DNA of 64,000 bases from Oceanobacillus damuensis (GTDB lineage: Bacteria; Bacillota; Bacilli; Bacillales; Amphibacillaceae), in NCBI RefSeq assembly GCF_001618145.1, contig NZ_LQNF01000015.1, positions 36,273 through 100,272 of the forward strand, in the 5' to 3' direction. The notes beneath the pieces were generated by a model. The model searched no databases, was not told the DNA's origin, and saw nothing but the letters and a program-made list of their open reading frames with translations. Positions 18,920 to 28,062 of this stretch are shown in pieces; positions within the stretch are counted from its first letter, which is position 1; each line of letters opens with the position of its first letter. Made by a program: the position numbers and the translations under genes.

Positions 18920-20092
18920 ATGACCGAAGAGAATATTACCAGATTACATATAAATGATAAGGAATATATCCTTATTGGAACAGCCCATGTTTCGAAGGAC
19001 AGTGCAGAACAGGTGAAAGCGGTAATCGAAGCAGAAAAGCCTGATTCTGTTTGTATTGAGCTTGATGAGCAAAGGTATCAATCCGTAACGGAAGGCAATA
19101 AATGGAAGGATACGGATATCTTTGAGGTGATTAAAAATAAAAAAGCATCCCTTTTATTAATGAACCTGGCAATATCATCCTTTCAAAAAAGAATGGCCAA
19201 ACAGTTCGGCATCAGCCCTGGCCAGGAAATGATCCAGGGAATCGAGTCGGCAAAGGAGCATGGTGCAGAGCTTGTACTGGCTGACAGGGATATTCAAATT
19301 ACTTTCTCACGTATTTGGGGAAATATTGGCCTAAAGGGTAAGGCACTGCTTCTCATGCAAGTAGTTGGCAGTATTTTCAGCAATGAGAAGATTTCTGAAG
19401 AAGAACTGGAGAAAATGAAACAGCAGGATACAATCAATGCGATGCTGCAGGAATTTACGGAGCATTTTCCCAAGTTGAAGACTCCGCTGATTGATGAAAG
19501 GGATCAGTATTTATCGCAGAAAATAAAAGATGCTCCAGGAGAGAAGGTTGTGGCTGTACTGGGAGCGGCCCATGTCCCTGGAATAACGAAGGAAATCCAT
19601 AAGGAACATGATTTAAAGCGCCTTTCAAAACGACCTGCGAAATCGAAGAAACCGAAAATAATTGGCTGGGCGATTCCTTTAGTTATTGTGGCGATCATTG
19701 CCTATACATTTTATATGAACCCCTCTGCAGGTCTTCAACAGACAATCAGCTGGGTAATCTGGAATGGGTCGCTCGCTGCGATCGGGGCAATAATCGCGCT
19801 CGCACATCCACTTGCGATCCTGACAGCTTTTGTCGTAGCACCAATTACGTCGTTGAACCCATTACTTGCTGCAGGCTGGTTTGCGGGTTTTGTCCAGGCA
19901 TATGTGAAAAAACCAAATGTTGGTGACTTTGAAAGCTTATCCGGTGACGTGCATACGGTAAAAGGTTTTTGGAAAAACAAGGTCACGCAGATATTGCTCG
20001 TCGTCGTTTTTGCCAATTTAGGCAGCTCAGCGGGAACATTAATCGGTGGTGTTGATGTCATCCGGGTATTTATTGAGAATCTAACATCCTAA
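18920..20092 (+). CDS. TraB/PrgY-family membrane protein
   Basis: 390-residue protein of the TraB family. The cytosolic N-terminal 230 residues carry the family start GTAHVSKDSAEQV, the ELDEQRY segment and GAAHVPGI, a fold shared with Tiki/GumN-type putative metalloproteases. The C-terminal 160 residues have four or so transmembrane helices. In enterococci relatives limit peptide pheromone activity; in Bacillaceae the role is unknown. AAAAGGAAGG precedes the start. It converges with a small Spo0E-like gene across a shared terminator. Confidence 0.85.
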   Translation: MTEENITRLHINDKEYILIGTAHVSKDSAEQVKAVIEAEKPDSVCIELDEQRYQSVTEGNKWKDTDIFEVIKNKKASLLLMNLAISSFQKRMAKQFGISPGQEMIQGIESAKEHGAELVLADRDIQITFSRIWGNIGLKGKALLLMQVVGSIFSNEKISEEELEKMKQQDTINAMLQEFTEHFPKLKTPLIDERDQYLSQKIKDAPGEKVVAVLGAAHVPGITKEIHKEHDLKRLSKRPAKSKKPKIIGWAIPLVIVAIIAYTFYMNPSAGLQQTISWVIWNGSLAAIGAIIALAHPLAILTAFVVAPITSLNPLLAAGWFAGFVQAYVKKPNVGDFESLSGDVHTVKGFWKNKVTQILLVVVFANLGSSAGTLIGGVDVIRVFIENLTS

Positions 20093-20100
20093 TGAAATAA

Positions 20101-20132
20101 GAAAAACACTTTCATCAGTGAAAGTGTTTTTC
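20101..20132. terminator. Bidirectional terminator between the TraB-like and Spo0E-like genes
   Basis: 14-bp inverted repeat GAAAAACACTTTCA / TGAAAGTGTTTTTC (20101-20114 and 20119-20132). It overlaps the last codons of the minus-strand gene, whose stop codon lies in the loop. Confidence 0.9.
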
Positions 20133-20288
20133 TTTTGCCTGCTCGAGATTTTCAAGTTTGTTCTTTGCGGAATCCAATTCACGAGATATTTTGATAATCT
20201 TATCGTAATTCAGTTTGCTTTCAGAAGCGTCATATAATCTGGATTGTAGCTGTTCGACCTGCATCTCGAGTTCTTCCTTTGTGTTCAC
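20115..20288 (-). CDS. Spo0E-like aspartyl-phosphate phosphatase
   Basis: Small helical protein of the Spo0E family, which dephosphorylates the sporulation regulator Spo0A~P and so delays sporulation. The signature SRELD is seen in IIKISRELDSAKNKL, within the two-helix hairpin typical of the family. GTG 20288 (57 residues) or ATG 20264 (49 residues) are possible starts; AAAGGAA lies 9 bases before the ATG and only a weak AGGTG before the GTG. A longer frame to 20366 lacks a site. Its presence supports a spore-forming host. The family is fairly sure; the start is not. Confidence 0.75.
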   Translation of the reverse strand: MNTKEELEMQVEQLQSRLYDASESKLNYDKIIKISRELDSAKNKLENLEQAKEKHFH

Positions 20289-20492
20289 GTCTAAGCACCT
20301 GCTTTCAATGGTACTTGTATATAGCCGCTTTTTGAGAATGTAAAACATCGTATACAATAGATTCATAATGGGTATAAGGATAAGATAAAAAACAGCTTTT
20401 ATCGTTGCATAATACTTTTTTCTTTAGATGAAATAGGCTATGATTAACCTAATTACCTATTTTTCTTGTCCATATTGAGGAGGAATATACTG

Positions 20493-21713
20493 ATGATCAT
20501 TGCGATCATTGTATTATTATTTGTTTCATTTTTCTTTTCCGGAAGTGAAACAGCATTAACTGCAACAAATAGAGTTCGACTACAGTCAAAGGCAAACAAT
20601 AATGATGTGAGGGCAGGCAAGATTCTGGACCTGGTTTCCAAGCCGGGTGAGTTTATCACTGCAATATTGATTGGAAACAATATTTCAAACATATTGCTGC
20701 CAACTCTTGTGACCATGCTGGCAATTGACTATGGATGGAATGTAGCCGTTGCTTCAGCAATTTTAACGATTGCAATTATTATCTTTTCGGAGGTAATCCC
20801 CAAATCGGTGGCAGCGACGTTCCCTGACCGGATTGCCTATATCGTTTACCCGATGATCAAGTTTGTGGTAGTTATATTAAAACCTGTTACCATCTTGCTG
20901 AATGGCCTTACAGGATTAATTACGAGAGCACTCTCCAAGGGACAGCCAAATGATGTATCCATTTCCAAGGAAGAATTGATGGCAATTGTCGATATTGCCG
21001 ATTCGGAAGGGACATTTAGGGAAGAAGAATCCAACCGTATTAAAGGGGTTCTCGATTTTTATAATATGAATGTAAAAGATGTACTGAAAACACCACGGGT
21101 TGAGATTGTCTCAATGCCAAGCACAGCGACGTATGAAGAAGTAAGAGACACGGTTCTGCAAAACCCGTTTACAAGGTATCCCATTTACGAGGACGATATC
21201 GATAATATTGTAGGTGTCTTTCATTCTAAATATTTGATTGCGTGGACAATTGAAACAGGAAGATCCCTGAAGTACTATAGTGACACAGAGCCGCTGACAG
21301 TATATGAATTCCATTCCATTGAATATGTTTTCCGCAAAATGACGAAAGAGAAAAAACATATGGCAATTGTTTTGGATGAGTATGGCGGCACAGAGGGTAT
21401 TCTGACCCATGAAGATATAATTGAGGCGATGATTGGGCTGGAAATAGAAGATGAGATGGACGTTGAAAGTGATTCCCTCGTCGAAAAGCTGACAGAAACT
21501 GAAATTATCTGTGACGGTAAAATAACCTTGCATCGACTGAACGCCGTCTTTGACACGGATATCCCTGAGGAAGAGGATGTTCTGGCAGGATATCTGCTGA
21601 AGGAATTTAATGAGTTCCCTAAAGAGGAAGATGTTATCGAACGGGAAAACCTTACCTTCAGGATTCTCGAGGTCGATGGCCGGTCGATTAAACAAGTACA
21701 AATAATTAAATAA
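20493..21713 (+). CDS. CNNM/CorC-family transporter (DUF21, CBS pair, CorC domain)
   Basis: 406-residue integral membrane protein of the HlyC/CorC (CNNM) family linked to magnesium or other divalent cation efflux. The N-terminal DUF21 region (about 1-190) has three or four membrane helices with FFFSGSETALTATNR and the later GNNISNILLPT. A CBS pair (about 210-330) includes KTPRVEI and YGGTEGILTHEDIIE. A C-terminal CorC_HlyC domain (about 335-405) ends the protein. The start at ATG 20493 follows GAGGAGG by 8 bases; the frame from 20466 has none. A strong terminator follows. Confidence 0.9.
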   Translation: MIIAIIVLLFVSFFFSGSETALTATNRVRLQSKANNNDVRAGKILDLVSKPGEFITAILIGNNISNILLPTLVTMLAIDYGWNVAVASAILTIAIIIFSEVIPKSVAATFPDRIAYIVYPMIKFVVVILKPVTILLNGLTGLITRALSKGQPNDVSISKEELMAIVDIADSEGTFREEESNRIKGVLDFYNMNVKDVLKTPRVEIVSMPSTATYEEVRDTVLQNPFTRYPIYEDDIDNIVGVFHSKYLIAWTIETGRSLKYYSDTEPLTVYEFHSIEYVFRKMTKEKKHMAIVLDEYGGTEGILTHEDIIEAMIGLEIEDEMDVESDSLVEKLTETEIICDGKITLHRLNAVFDTDIPEEEDVLAGYLLKEFNEFPKEEDVIERENLTFRILEVDGRSIKQVQIIK

Positions 21714-21727
21714 CAATAGAAGATAAT

Positions 21728-21765
21728 AAAAATCCCATTTGTCTCCCGATAGATGGGATTTTTGT
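21728..21765 (+). terminator. Terminator after the CorC-family gene
   Basis: AAAAATCCCAT / ATGGGATTTTT (21728-21738 and 21753-21763), 11-bp stem with a T-run, just upstream of rlmH. Confidence 0.9.
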
Positions 21766-21786
21766 TAAACGGAGGATCGTGAAGAA

Positions 21787-22266
21787 ATGAAAATTACCAT
21801 TGTGTCAGTTGGGAAACTAAAGGAAAAATACTTAAAGCAGGGCATTCAGGAATATATGAAGCGGCTCGGAGCCTATGCAAAGGTCGATATCATTGAGGTA
21901 GCAGATGAAAAAGCACCGGAAAATATGAGTGAAGCGGATATGCAGGAAGTAAAGCGGAAAGAAGGAGACAAGATTCTCTCCCATATCAGTAACGATACAT
22001 ATGTCATCACTCTCGAGATTAATGGCAAAATGCTGAGCTCCGAGCAGCTCGCCGCTAAGATGGATGAGCTTGCCACTTACGGGAAGAGCAAGCTTGCCTT
22101 TGTGATTGGCGGTTCGCTCGGTATTAGTGAATCAGTGCAAAAACGGAGTGACTTTGCGCTGTCCTTCTCCAAGATGACTTTTCCTCATCAGGTGATGCGA
22201 TTGATTTTGTTGGAACAGGTTTACCGGGGGTTTCGGATTAATCGGGGGGAACCGTACCATAAGTAA
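21787..22266 (+). CDS. rlmH: RlmH, 23S rRNA pseudouridine methyltransferase; integration target of the island
   Basis: 159-residue SPOUT methyltransferase that methylates N3 of pseudouridine 1915 in 23S rRNA (OrfX of staphylococci, YydA of B. subtilis). The knot region with GGSLGIS binds S-adenosylmethionine, and the C-terminal tail [11 protein letters not shown] is the highly conserved end. The gene is intact. Its last codons and stop are the attachment core used by SCC elements, and the adjacent DNA is SCC-like, so integration has kept the full reading frame. CGGAGGATC is the ribosome binding site. Confidence 0.97.
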   Translation: MKITIVSVGKLKEKYLKQGIQEYMKRLGAYAKVDIIEVADEKAPENMSEADMQEVKRKEGDKILSHISNDTYVITLEINGKMLSSEQLAAKMDELATYGKSKLAFVIGGSLGISESVQKRSDFALSFSKMTFPHQVMRLILLEQVYRGFRINRGEPYHK

Positions 22267-22277
22267 ATGAGGTTTTT
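22249..22277 (+). other. Attachment site at the 3' end of rlmH (att copy 1)
   Basis: GAACCGTACCATAAGTAA (end of rlmH) followed by ATGAGGTTTTT. The first 15 bases recur at 38100-38114 and, with one change, at 48473-48487. ATGAGGTTTTT recurs inverted at 38073-38083 (with one change) and directly at 48491-48501. This mirrors staphylococcal SCC sites, where the rlmH tail is joined to a terminal inverted repeat ending in GGTTTTT. Confidence 0.85.
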
Positions 22278-22280
22278 AGA

Positions 22281-22309
22281 AGAGTGGTATTGGGACTGCT
22301 CTTTTTTTA
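22281..22309 (+). terminator. Terminator-like hairpin at the left end of unit 1
   Basis: AGAGTGG / CTGCTCT (22281-22287 and 22296-22302) with two G-U pairs, then a seven-T run. It lies in the element, so rlmH transcription may now end in element DNA. Confidence 0.6.
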
Positions 22310-22449
22310 TTAGCTAAATTTTCGTCCTTCAATCATATAGGAACAAATGTTTTTATTTTTATTGACTATTGATAACACTTGTATTAAACTTATAATAACA
22401 TCAATAAAATTTAATGAAAGTTTTAATGTACTAGTTAGGAGGGGACACT

Positions 22450-22785
22450 ATTTATAAGTACACTGATGCAGAGTTTATGATGGAGGTCAATGATAAGATA
22501 GGTAATGTAAGGTTATTTAAGAAACATCTAAGAAGATTAGGGTTGATTGGAAATAGGCAGCAATTCTCACATGAACACATAGAAATGTTCCAATCAGTTA
22601 AAGAATATAAAATAAAAAACCATACTACATGGGATTTAGCTTTTAAAAGAGGTTTGTGCACCGAGGAATTAGAAAATATTGATATTCCATTGAGGACTGT
22701 AATCTCTGAAGTTGGACAAAGTAATAATGAGGAAATTCTTATTGAAATCTTAAAAACGTTAAAGAGCATTGAAGCAAAACTTTAA
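22450..22785 (+). CDS. Small HTH-like protein, probable ATT start
   Basis: First gene of unit 1, about 111 residues if it starts at ATT 22450. AGGAGGGG at 22437-22444 stands exactly 5 bases before this ATT, while the ATGs at 22477 and 22480 have no usable site. The resulting N-terminus YKYTDAEFMMEV reads naturally into the rest. The N-terminal half looks like a MerR-type DNA-binding helix pattern (LFKKHLRRLGLIG, then FSHEHIEMF) and the end is a charged helix. It could regulate the neighbouring methyltransferase. The function is not known, and the ATT start is an inference. Confidence 0.55.
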   Translation: MYKYTDAEFMMEVNDKIGNVRLFKKHLRRLGLIGNRQQFSHEHIEMFQSVKEYKIKNHTTWDLAFKRGLCTEELENIDIPLRTVISEVGQSNNEEILIEILKTLKSIEAKL

Positions 22786-22903
22786 ATGCCATTACTATAT
22801 AGTTATTGGAAACTAATATGCAAAGGGTAGATAAAGTGTTAGACTATAAGTTTAAAGACATATATAGGAGTAACAATCTAATCCTTTTAACAGGAGGAAA
22901 GTA

Positions 22904-24733
22904 ATGACAACAAATATGAAAGAAAAATTGGAGAATCGTTATAAAGAACTAAAAAATATAGATAATAAAAGTTGTAACAATTTTAATATAAATGACTTTA
23001 ATAATTTAAATGACAAAGATAGATTAAGTAATCCCATATTTAAAGCATACGGCTATCCAAGTAAAATATTTTATCCTAATATACAAAAATTTATTAGAGC
23101 ATATACAAAAGAAGGGGCTGTTGTATTAGATTCTTTTTGTGGAAGTGGGACTACAGGAATTGCTGCTTTGATAGAAAACAGAAAAGCAATTTTATTTGAT
23201 AATAGTCCTAATGCCATTCATATTACAAAAAATACATTTGCGGAAATTGATTTTAATAAAGTCGAAAAAACTTATAAAGGTCTGAAAAAAGACTTGGAAG
23301 AGATAATTAACAGACTCTATTCAACAGAAACATCTGATGGACTGGATGGTGTTGCAGAATCAATAATAACTAGTAACATTTACTCGTGTCGTAAATGTGA
23401 TAATGAAATTAAACTTCATAATTCTTCAACAGGTAAACGTTCTGAGTACAAGTGTTTAAATTGTGGAGAGGTAATTAATATTAGTAAGGCAGAAGATAAA
23501 AATCGTATTCTTGCAAGGAGAGTACCTGTTGAAGTAAATATAAGGATAATTAATGGTAAAGTAGGGAGAAAAACAGAAAAAAGAGAAGTAACAAAAGAAG
23601 ATGTTATTAAGTGGAATAAAATACTGGAAGAGTATAAGCTGAAAAGTGAGCATTTATGGGCACCTACGGAAAAAGTTGTCTACAATAGAAGTTACCCGAG
23701 AACTGGAGGTTGGCCTGGTTTTCCAATAGACTCAAAAGTAAGTGACTTATTTCCAGAGAGAAATTTAATTGCCCTAAAGATATTATACAACTATATAAAT
23801 GAAAAAATTTCTGATGTTGATACTAGAGACTTTTTTATTTTTGTGTTTACCGAGTCTCTTTTTAGGTCTAGTAAGCGATTATTTACAACCTCAGGTATTA
23901 AGACAGTATATCATGTACCACCAGTTGGAAAAGAGCAAAATGTACTTTCAGTGTTTGATAGGAAATATAAAACAATAATTAAGGCTAAGAAATATATATA
24001 TAGTAATTTAGTGGATGCAGTAAGCGTAAACCAAAATCTATTAGTTGAGAAACAAAATGCTAAAGATATTCCTCTGGAGGATAATTCAATTGATTATGCT
24101 TTTATTGACCCGCCTTATGGTGGAGTAGTGCCTTATGCTGAATTAAATTTATTCTATAGTGCATGGCTTAAAGAAGAAGAAGACCTTGATAATGAAGTTA
24201 TTATACCAATGGATTATGATAAGAAATTAGAATTTGTTCACGATTGGGGAAGACAAATAGAAGCTGCCTTTAGTGAAGTTTATAGAGTATTAAAGCCAGG
24301 GGCTTATTTTACAATTGTCTTTCAAAGTAAGTTTAGTGAAATTTGGAATGAACTAAGGGACTTAATGGTTAATCGAATTGGTTTCCAATTTGAAAAAATT
24401 GTATCAAATGAACGTTCTACTACCTTCCACACAAATCATTTGAATGACACTAATCCCCAAAGTGCATTTATCACTTATAGAAAACCATTGTTTGAAGAAA
24501 CCAGTGTTTCAGTAGAAACTACTTCTTCCACTGAGGTATCTAGTGTATTCCGGCATATATCAAATGAGTATTTCATAGAAAAGCGTTCCTTTAGGGAAGT
24601 TCAATCATTTATAATAAATTTAGTACATGAATTAGGACTGGAAAGAATACCCTCTGATGCGGAAATTAAACAGTGGTTAAATGAATTTTGCAATGTTAAT
24701 AACAATTATTATCAGTTGAAAAAAAGCAAGTAG
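22904..24733 (+). CDS. DNA methyltransferase with inserted zinc-finger-like region
   Basis: 609-residue amino-methyltransferase acting on DNA with S-adenosylmethionine. Motif I is DSFCGSGTTG (about residues 76-85) and motif IV is DPPYGG (about 402-407); the order I before IV and the DPPY form fit N6-adenine or N4-cytosine enzymes. Between them (about 162-188) four cysteines in CRKC...CLNC could bind zinc. A C-terminal helical tail (about 540-600) may recognise DNA. ACAGGAGG gives the start. It converges on a PLD-fold nuclease across a shared terminator, which suggests a restriction-modification pair. The target sequence is unknown. Confidence 0.85.
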   Translation: MTTNMKEKLENRYKELKNIDNKSCNNFNINDFNNLNDKDRLSNPIFKAYGYPSKIFYPNIQKFIRAYTKEGAVVLDSFCGSGTTGIAALIENRKAILFDNSPNAIHITKNTFAEIDFNKVEKTYKGLKKDLEEIINRLYSTETSDGLDGVAESIITSNIYSCRKCDNEIKLHNSSTGKRSEYKCLNCGEVINISKAEDKNRILARRVPVEVNIRIINGKVGRKTEKREVTKEDVIKWNKILEEYKLKSEHLWAPTEKVVYNRSYPRTGGWPGFPIDSKVSDLFPERNLIALKILYNYINEKISDVDTRDFFIFVFTESLFRSSKRLFTTSGIKTVYHVPPVGKEQNVLSVFDRKYKTIIKAKKYIYSNLVDAVSVNQNLLVEKQNAKDIPLEDNSIDYAFIDPPYGGVVPYAELNLFYSAWLKEEEDLDNEVIIPMDYDKKLEFVHDWGRQIEAAFSEVYRVLKPGAYFTIVFQSKFSEIWNELRDLMVNRIGFQFEKIVSNERSTTFHTNHLNDTNPQSAFITYRKPLFEETSVSVETTSSTEVSSVFRHISNEYFIEKRSFREVQSFIINLVHELGLERIPSDAEIKQWLNEFCNVNNNYYQLKKSK

Positions 24734-24757
24734 ACAATTATCTACTTGTTTTTTTTT
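24727..24757. terminator. Terminator shared by methyltransferase and nuclease genes
   Basis: CAAGTAGA / TCTACTTG arms (about 24728-24735 and 24741-24748) with A-run and T-run flanks, overlapping the methyltransferase stop. It works for both convergent genes. Confidence 0.85.
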
Positions 24758-26276
24758 ATAACCTTGTGAGCGTAGCAGTATTTTCTTGGTTTATATCAAC
24801 GATTGAAAATCCTCTCAATAGGGATAATAAAAATGGAACTCTGTGTTCTAAACTGCTTTGAGAAGGGGTTGTTAATTCTAATAGGTCTAGATATTCTATA
24901 ACCGGTTCATAGCTCCAGAAATCCTCATACAAAGCTGAAATAGGAATTTCATTTGTGTGATATTGATTAATAAAATCTACGAGAATATTGAAGATAGATA
25001 GGTTAGCAAATAAACTATATAGAATTTCTTTAGCATTATTATCTAACCCCTTAATAAAATCAATATAGTACTCAACACGATTATGTTCCATTTTCCAACT
25101 AGTAGGAGAATCAGTTGCAAAATTGTAAAACGTTTCATCTGTCACAATTTCATTTAGTAAATGATATAAAACGTCCCCATTATCAGTTAACTTAAGTGAA
25201 AAAAGTGGATTATTTAGATTCTGAGGAAGACGATAATCTTCAAGGAACATTAATTCCATACAAGCAGCTACTTTATAATTTGTTTGACGTACGGAAGTTC
25301 CGTATTCCCCAGTGGTTGATTGATTATATAAACTTAGTCTATAATCTAAGGAACCATCCCCAATAGATTTAATAATATAAAATATATGTCCTAAATGAAC
25401 ACCTTGGGGTATATTATAATAACTTTTGGTAATCCCATTTATGGTACCAACAAAGTCACTGTATGAGCCATATACGGTTTGATAAGTATCGAGATTAATT
25501 GTAAGATTTCCTTCTTCACTAGTTTGTTGAAATAAACCTGGTACTGCCCCCTCTACATTACCTGATGGAATAACTCTTTCGCCCATTGGGAGCTCTTCAA
25601 ATGTGTCAGTAGTTTCATTATGCTCTTGTTCAACAGGAGGTGGTGAAACAGTCATACTACCAAAAATCCTTCTACTGTTCTGTCTATTACTAATCGTACT
25701 TCTCAATCCCCTTGTAAGCTCATCTTCTGATTTTATATATCCTTCAAATTCCAGTGTTTCAATTAATTCTAAATCTACCTTCTTACATAGGTCGTTAGAT
25801 GTTTCACTATATGATGTAAAGGTTTCTTGAAGGTATTTATTATTAGCATTATCTTGTTCTAAATTTAAATCTAGCTGGCTGTAGGTGCATATCTCATTAT
25901 TTGTATATAATCCTCCAGCTGTAAGATTATTAGAACCTGTAAATACATGAGTTAAACTTTCTTCATTTAGTATATAAAGCTTTGGATGGTATGTTTGGTC
26001 GGCTTTCTCATTATGATATATAAATAATTCATCACAAATGTTGTATAACATAATAAGAGCATCTTTTGAAGTGTTTGACTGGTCAATACCGACTACTATA
26101 TTTATCGTACCGCCACGCGCTTTAAATGATTGTAGATTTCCTAATAGTCTAATTACACCACTTTTTTTTGCGTATGCTACTAAAATTGAAAGGTTAGTAA
26201 TCTCTTCTTTTTGTAATAAAGTTTCTAAGTGTGCACCCAGTGAGCCGTAATTGGGCTGATTAATAAATGTTAGCAA
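24756..26276 (-). CDS. Phospholipase-D-fold nuclease, probable restriction endonuclease
   Basis: About 506 residues from TTG 26276, which has GAGGAGG 9 bases upstream on the minus strand; the longer frame to 26378 has none. The N-terminal domain is PLD-like: the catalytic HxK is in YHPKLYI near residue 96, followed by TGSNNLTAGG, as in BfiI/NgoFVII-type metal-independent restriction enzymes. The C-terminal part (about 270-500) has a region with VHLGHIFYIIKSIGDGSLDY and looks like a DNA-recognition domain. One HxK motif per chain implies a dimer. Pairing with the convergent methyltransferase supports restriction; helicase-free action is likely. The specificity is unknown. Confidence 0.75.
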   Translation of the reverse strand: MLTFINQPNYGSLGAHLETLLQKEEITNLSILVAYAKKSGVIRLLGNLQSFKARGGTINIVVGIDQSNTSKDALIMLYNICDELFIYHNEKADQTYHPKLYILNEESLTHVFTGSNNLTAGGLYTNNEICTYSQLDLNLEQDNANNKYLQETFTSYSETSNDLCKKVDLELIETLEFEGYIKSEDELTRGLRSTISNRQNSRRIFGSMTVSPPPVEQEHNETTDTFEELPMGERVIPSGNVEGAVPGLFQQTSEEGNLTINLDTYQTVYGSYSDFVGTINGITKSYYNIPQGVHLGHIFYIIKSIGDGSLDYRLSLYNQSTTGEYGTSVRQTNYKVAACMELMFLEDYRLPQNLNNPLFSLKLTDNGDVLYHLLNEIVTDETFYNFATDSPTSWKMEHNRVEYYIDFIKGLDNNAKEILYSLFANLSIFNILVDFINQYHTNEIPISALYEDFWSYEPVIEYLDLLELTTPSQSSLEHRVPFLLSLLRGFSIVDINQENTATLTRL

Positions 26277-26422
26277 TTTTTTATTCCTCCTCTTCAAAAA
26301 GTTAATAGATACTACACTAAACAAATATAGCATATTATATAGTTCTTTTGATTTAAATAAAGCTGAATTAAATGCCAATTGGAATATATATTATTATTTT
26401 AGAAACATAAGGAGGTAAAAAT

Positions 26423-26872
26423 ATGAATAAATCAGCAAAAAGAGTAGACGTTGTATCAGTTAAATTAGTAAAGGAATCTAGCTTGCTTTATAAAGAACGT
26501 TCAGTTAAGTCACCAGAAGATGGTTATAAACTAATGAAGCTATTTCTTGCCGATAAAGACCGTGAGCATTTCATTGTAGCTTCACTTGATATTAAGAACC
26601 AACCAGTATCGATTAATGTATGTCACATTGGTAGTTTAAACGCTAGTATAGTACATCCTAGAGAGGTGATGAAGTCAGCAATTCTTTCTAATGCCGCATC
26701 AATAATAGTAGGACATAATCATCCATCAGGGTTGCCAGAACCAAGTAAAGAAGATATTGGGGTTACAAGGAGATTAGCAGAAGCAGGAAAAATAATAGGT
26801 ATAGATGTTCTTGACCACATCATCGTGGGCGATGAATCATTCATTTCATTGAAAGAAAAAAGCTATATCTGA
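26423..26872 (+). CDS. RadC-like JAB-domain protein of the SCC core
   Basis: 149-residue protein with the RadC/JAB metalloprotease-like fold. The metal motif HNHPSG followed by S and D in EPSKEDIGVT is intact (about residues 94-110), and the closing DHIIVGDESFISL is classic. AAGGAGG upstream gives the start. RadC-like genes are frequent passengers on mobile elements and are found beside DUF1643 genes in staphylococcal SCC. The molecular role is not established despite the old name of DNA repair protein. Confidence 0.88.
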   Translation: MNKSAKRVDVVSVKLVKESSLLYKERSVKSPEDGYKLMKLFLADKDREHFIVASLDIKNQPVSINVCHIGSLNASIVHPREVMKSAILSNAASIIVGHNHPSGLPEPSKEDIGVTRRLAEAGKIIGIDVLDHIIVGDESFISLKEKSYI

Positions 26873-26886
26873 AAGGAGTAAAAGCA

Positions 26887-27402
26887 GTGAAAACAACAAA
26901 TAGCATTATAAAAACAGAAGTCACTTATGATGACGAAATGAAAAACAAGTATCTTGTTAGAAAAGAGTGGGACAAGAACAAGAAAAAGGCACTTGTTATC
27001 ATGAAAAATGCAGGTCAAGCGGATGAAATCGTGCAAGACCAAACAACGATGTATGTCATTAATAACCTTTCCAAATTGGAATACGGTGTTGTAGATATTG
27101 TGAATTTATTTCCATCTATCGAAGGAAATGAAACGAGAGAGACTGCTATTGAAAATTTGAAGTGCATTCAAGAAGCTATCACAAGAGTAGATGATGTCAT
27201 TATAGCGGTCGGAAAAGGAGCAAGAACAAATAAGAAGGCTGTTGAACGATTAAACATGATTTTAGCCATATTGATAGACAAGAAGGCTAACATTCTTCAA
27301 ATAGAAACGAATTTTGGTCGGAAAGGTTTCCATCCTCTCTACCATGCGCTTAAACATCAGTGGAAATTAGTACCGTATGACGATAGCCAAAAGGTGAGCT
27401 AA
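26887..27402 (+). CDS. DUF1643 protein
   Basis: 171-residue soluble protein starting with GTG (AAAGGAG upstream), 14 bases after the RadC-like gene. The family start is seen as YLVRKEWDKNKKKALVIMKNAGQAD, and IIAVGKGARTNK and the terminal FHPLYHAL are also typical of DUF1643, a family common on SCC elements. It has no known activity. Its place next to RadC and upstream of a DUF960-like gene repeats the SCC gene set. Confidence 0.8.
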   Translation: MKTTNSIIKTEVTYDDEMKNKYLVRKEWDKNKKKALVIMKNAGQADEIVQDQTTMYVINNLSKLEYGVVDIVNLFPSIEGNETRETAIENLKCIQEAITRVDDVIIAVGKGARTNKKAVERLNMILAILIDKKANILQIETNFGRKGFHPLYHALKHQWKLVPYDDSQKVS

Positions 27403-27429
27403 TAATATTTTATATGGAAGGAGAAAGCT

Positions 27430-27753
27430 ATGTTTGGTATAAAGCAATTGATAGATTTTATGAAAAAGGAATTCGGTGTAGTAGTTGAATTGAATGAGGT
27501 GGGAGAGGAAACGGTACTTCTATATCATGAGGAACTAGATAAGAAACTTATTTCAGATGATGTATTGAAAATATTACCGAATCCAGTTTCATTTCACACA
27601 TATATATACAATGAAGAGTCAGAGTGGATTATTGGGATTGCCTTAGAAGCAAAAACCAATAATCCACTCTTTTTGGTTTGTCTGAAAGATGGGTTAAGGG
27701 TGTATGCAAAATTGCTAAATGAGCTGAGGAATAAAAATGATAGAACAACGTAA
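27430..27753 (+). CDS. Small conserved element protein, unknown function
   Basis: 107 residues with a strong GGAAGGAG site. The protein is acidic at the start and has a beta-rich middle (ETVLLYHEEL, SFHTYIYNEESEWIIGIALEA). I recognise no family with confidence. It overlaps the next gene by 17 bases, so the two are translated together. The position between DUF1643 and DUF960 genes suggests an SCC accessory role. Confidence 0.6.
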   Translation: MFGIKQLIDFMKKEFGVVVELNEVGEETVLLYHEELDKKLISDDVLKILPNPVSFHTYIYNEESEWIIGIALEAKTNNPLFLVCLKDGLRVYAKLLNELRNKNDRTT

Positions 27754-28045
27754 GTCTCGGTATGTGACGAGAGCGATTAATGATGAATTAAATATAGAAA
27801 TACAAGCCCTTCTGTGGGGATTATGGGATTCAATTGCAGTTAATAGGAAAGATAAAATGGATTACTTACAGGTTTTTGAGATTGTTACTGATGGAAAAAA
27901 GTTAAAGGTAATGAATCGCCAGGAACAGCCAGCCATGAGCGAAGAGTTGGTAATAGAACAATGTTCAATGGAAATTAGTAATATTATTGTTTGGATTATC
28001 GATGAACTAAATAAGCAGACTATGTTACTGCCATCGGATTACTAG
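27737..28045 (+). CDS. DUF960-like SCC protein
   Basis: 102-residue soluble protein. The pattern RYVTRAIN...IQALLWGLWDS...MDYLQVFEI...VMNRQEQPAM matches what I recall of DUF960, a staphylococcal SCC-associated family. GAGGAA precedes the ATG. It ends a RadC-DUF1643-unknown-DUF960 operon before a strong terminator. The function is unknown; the family call is from memory. Confidence 0.7.
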   Translation: MIEQRKSRYVTRAINDELNIEIQALLWGLWDSIAVNRKDKMDYLQVFEIVTDGKKLKVMNRQEQPAMSEELVIEQCSMEISNIIVWIIDELNKQTMLLPSDY

Positions 28046-28062
28046 TGCGATGTATTGAATTT

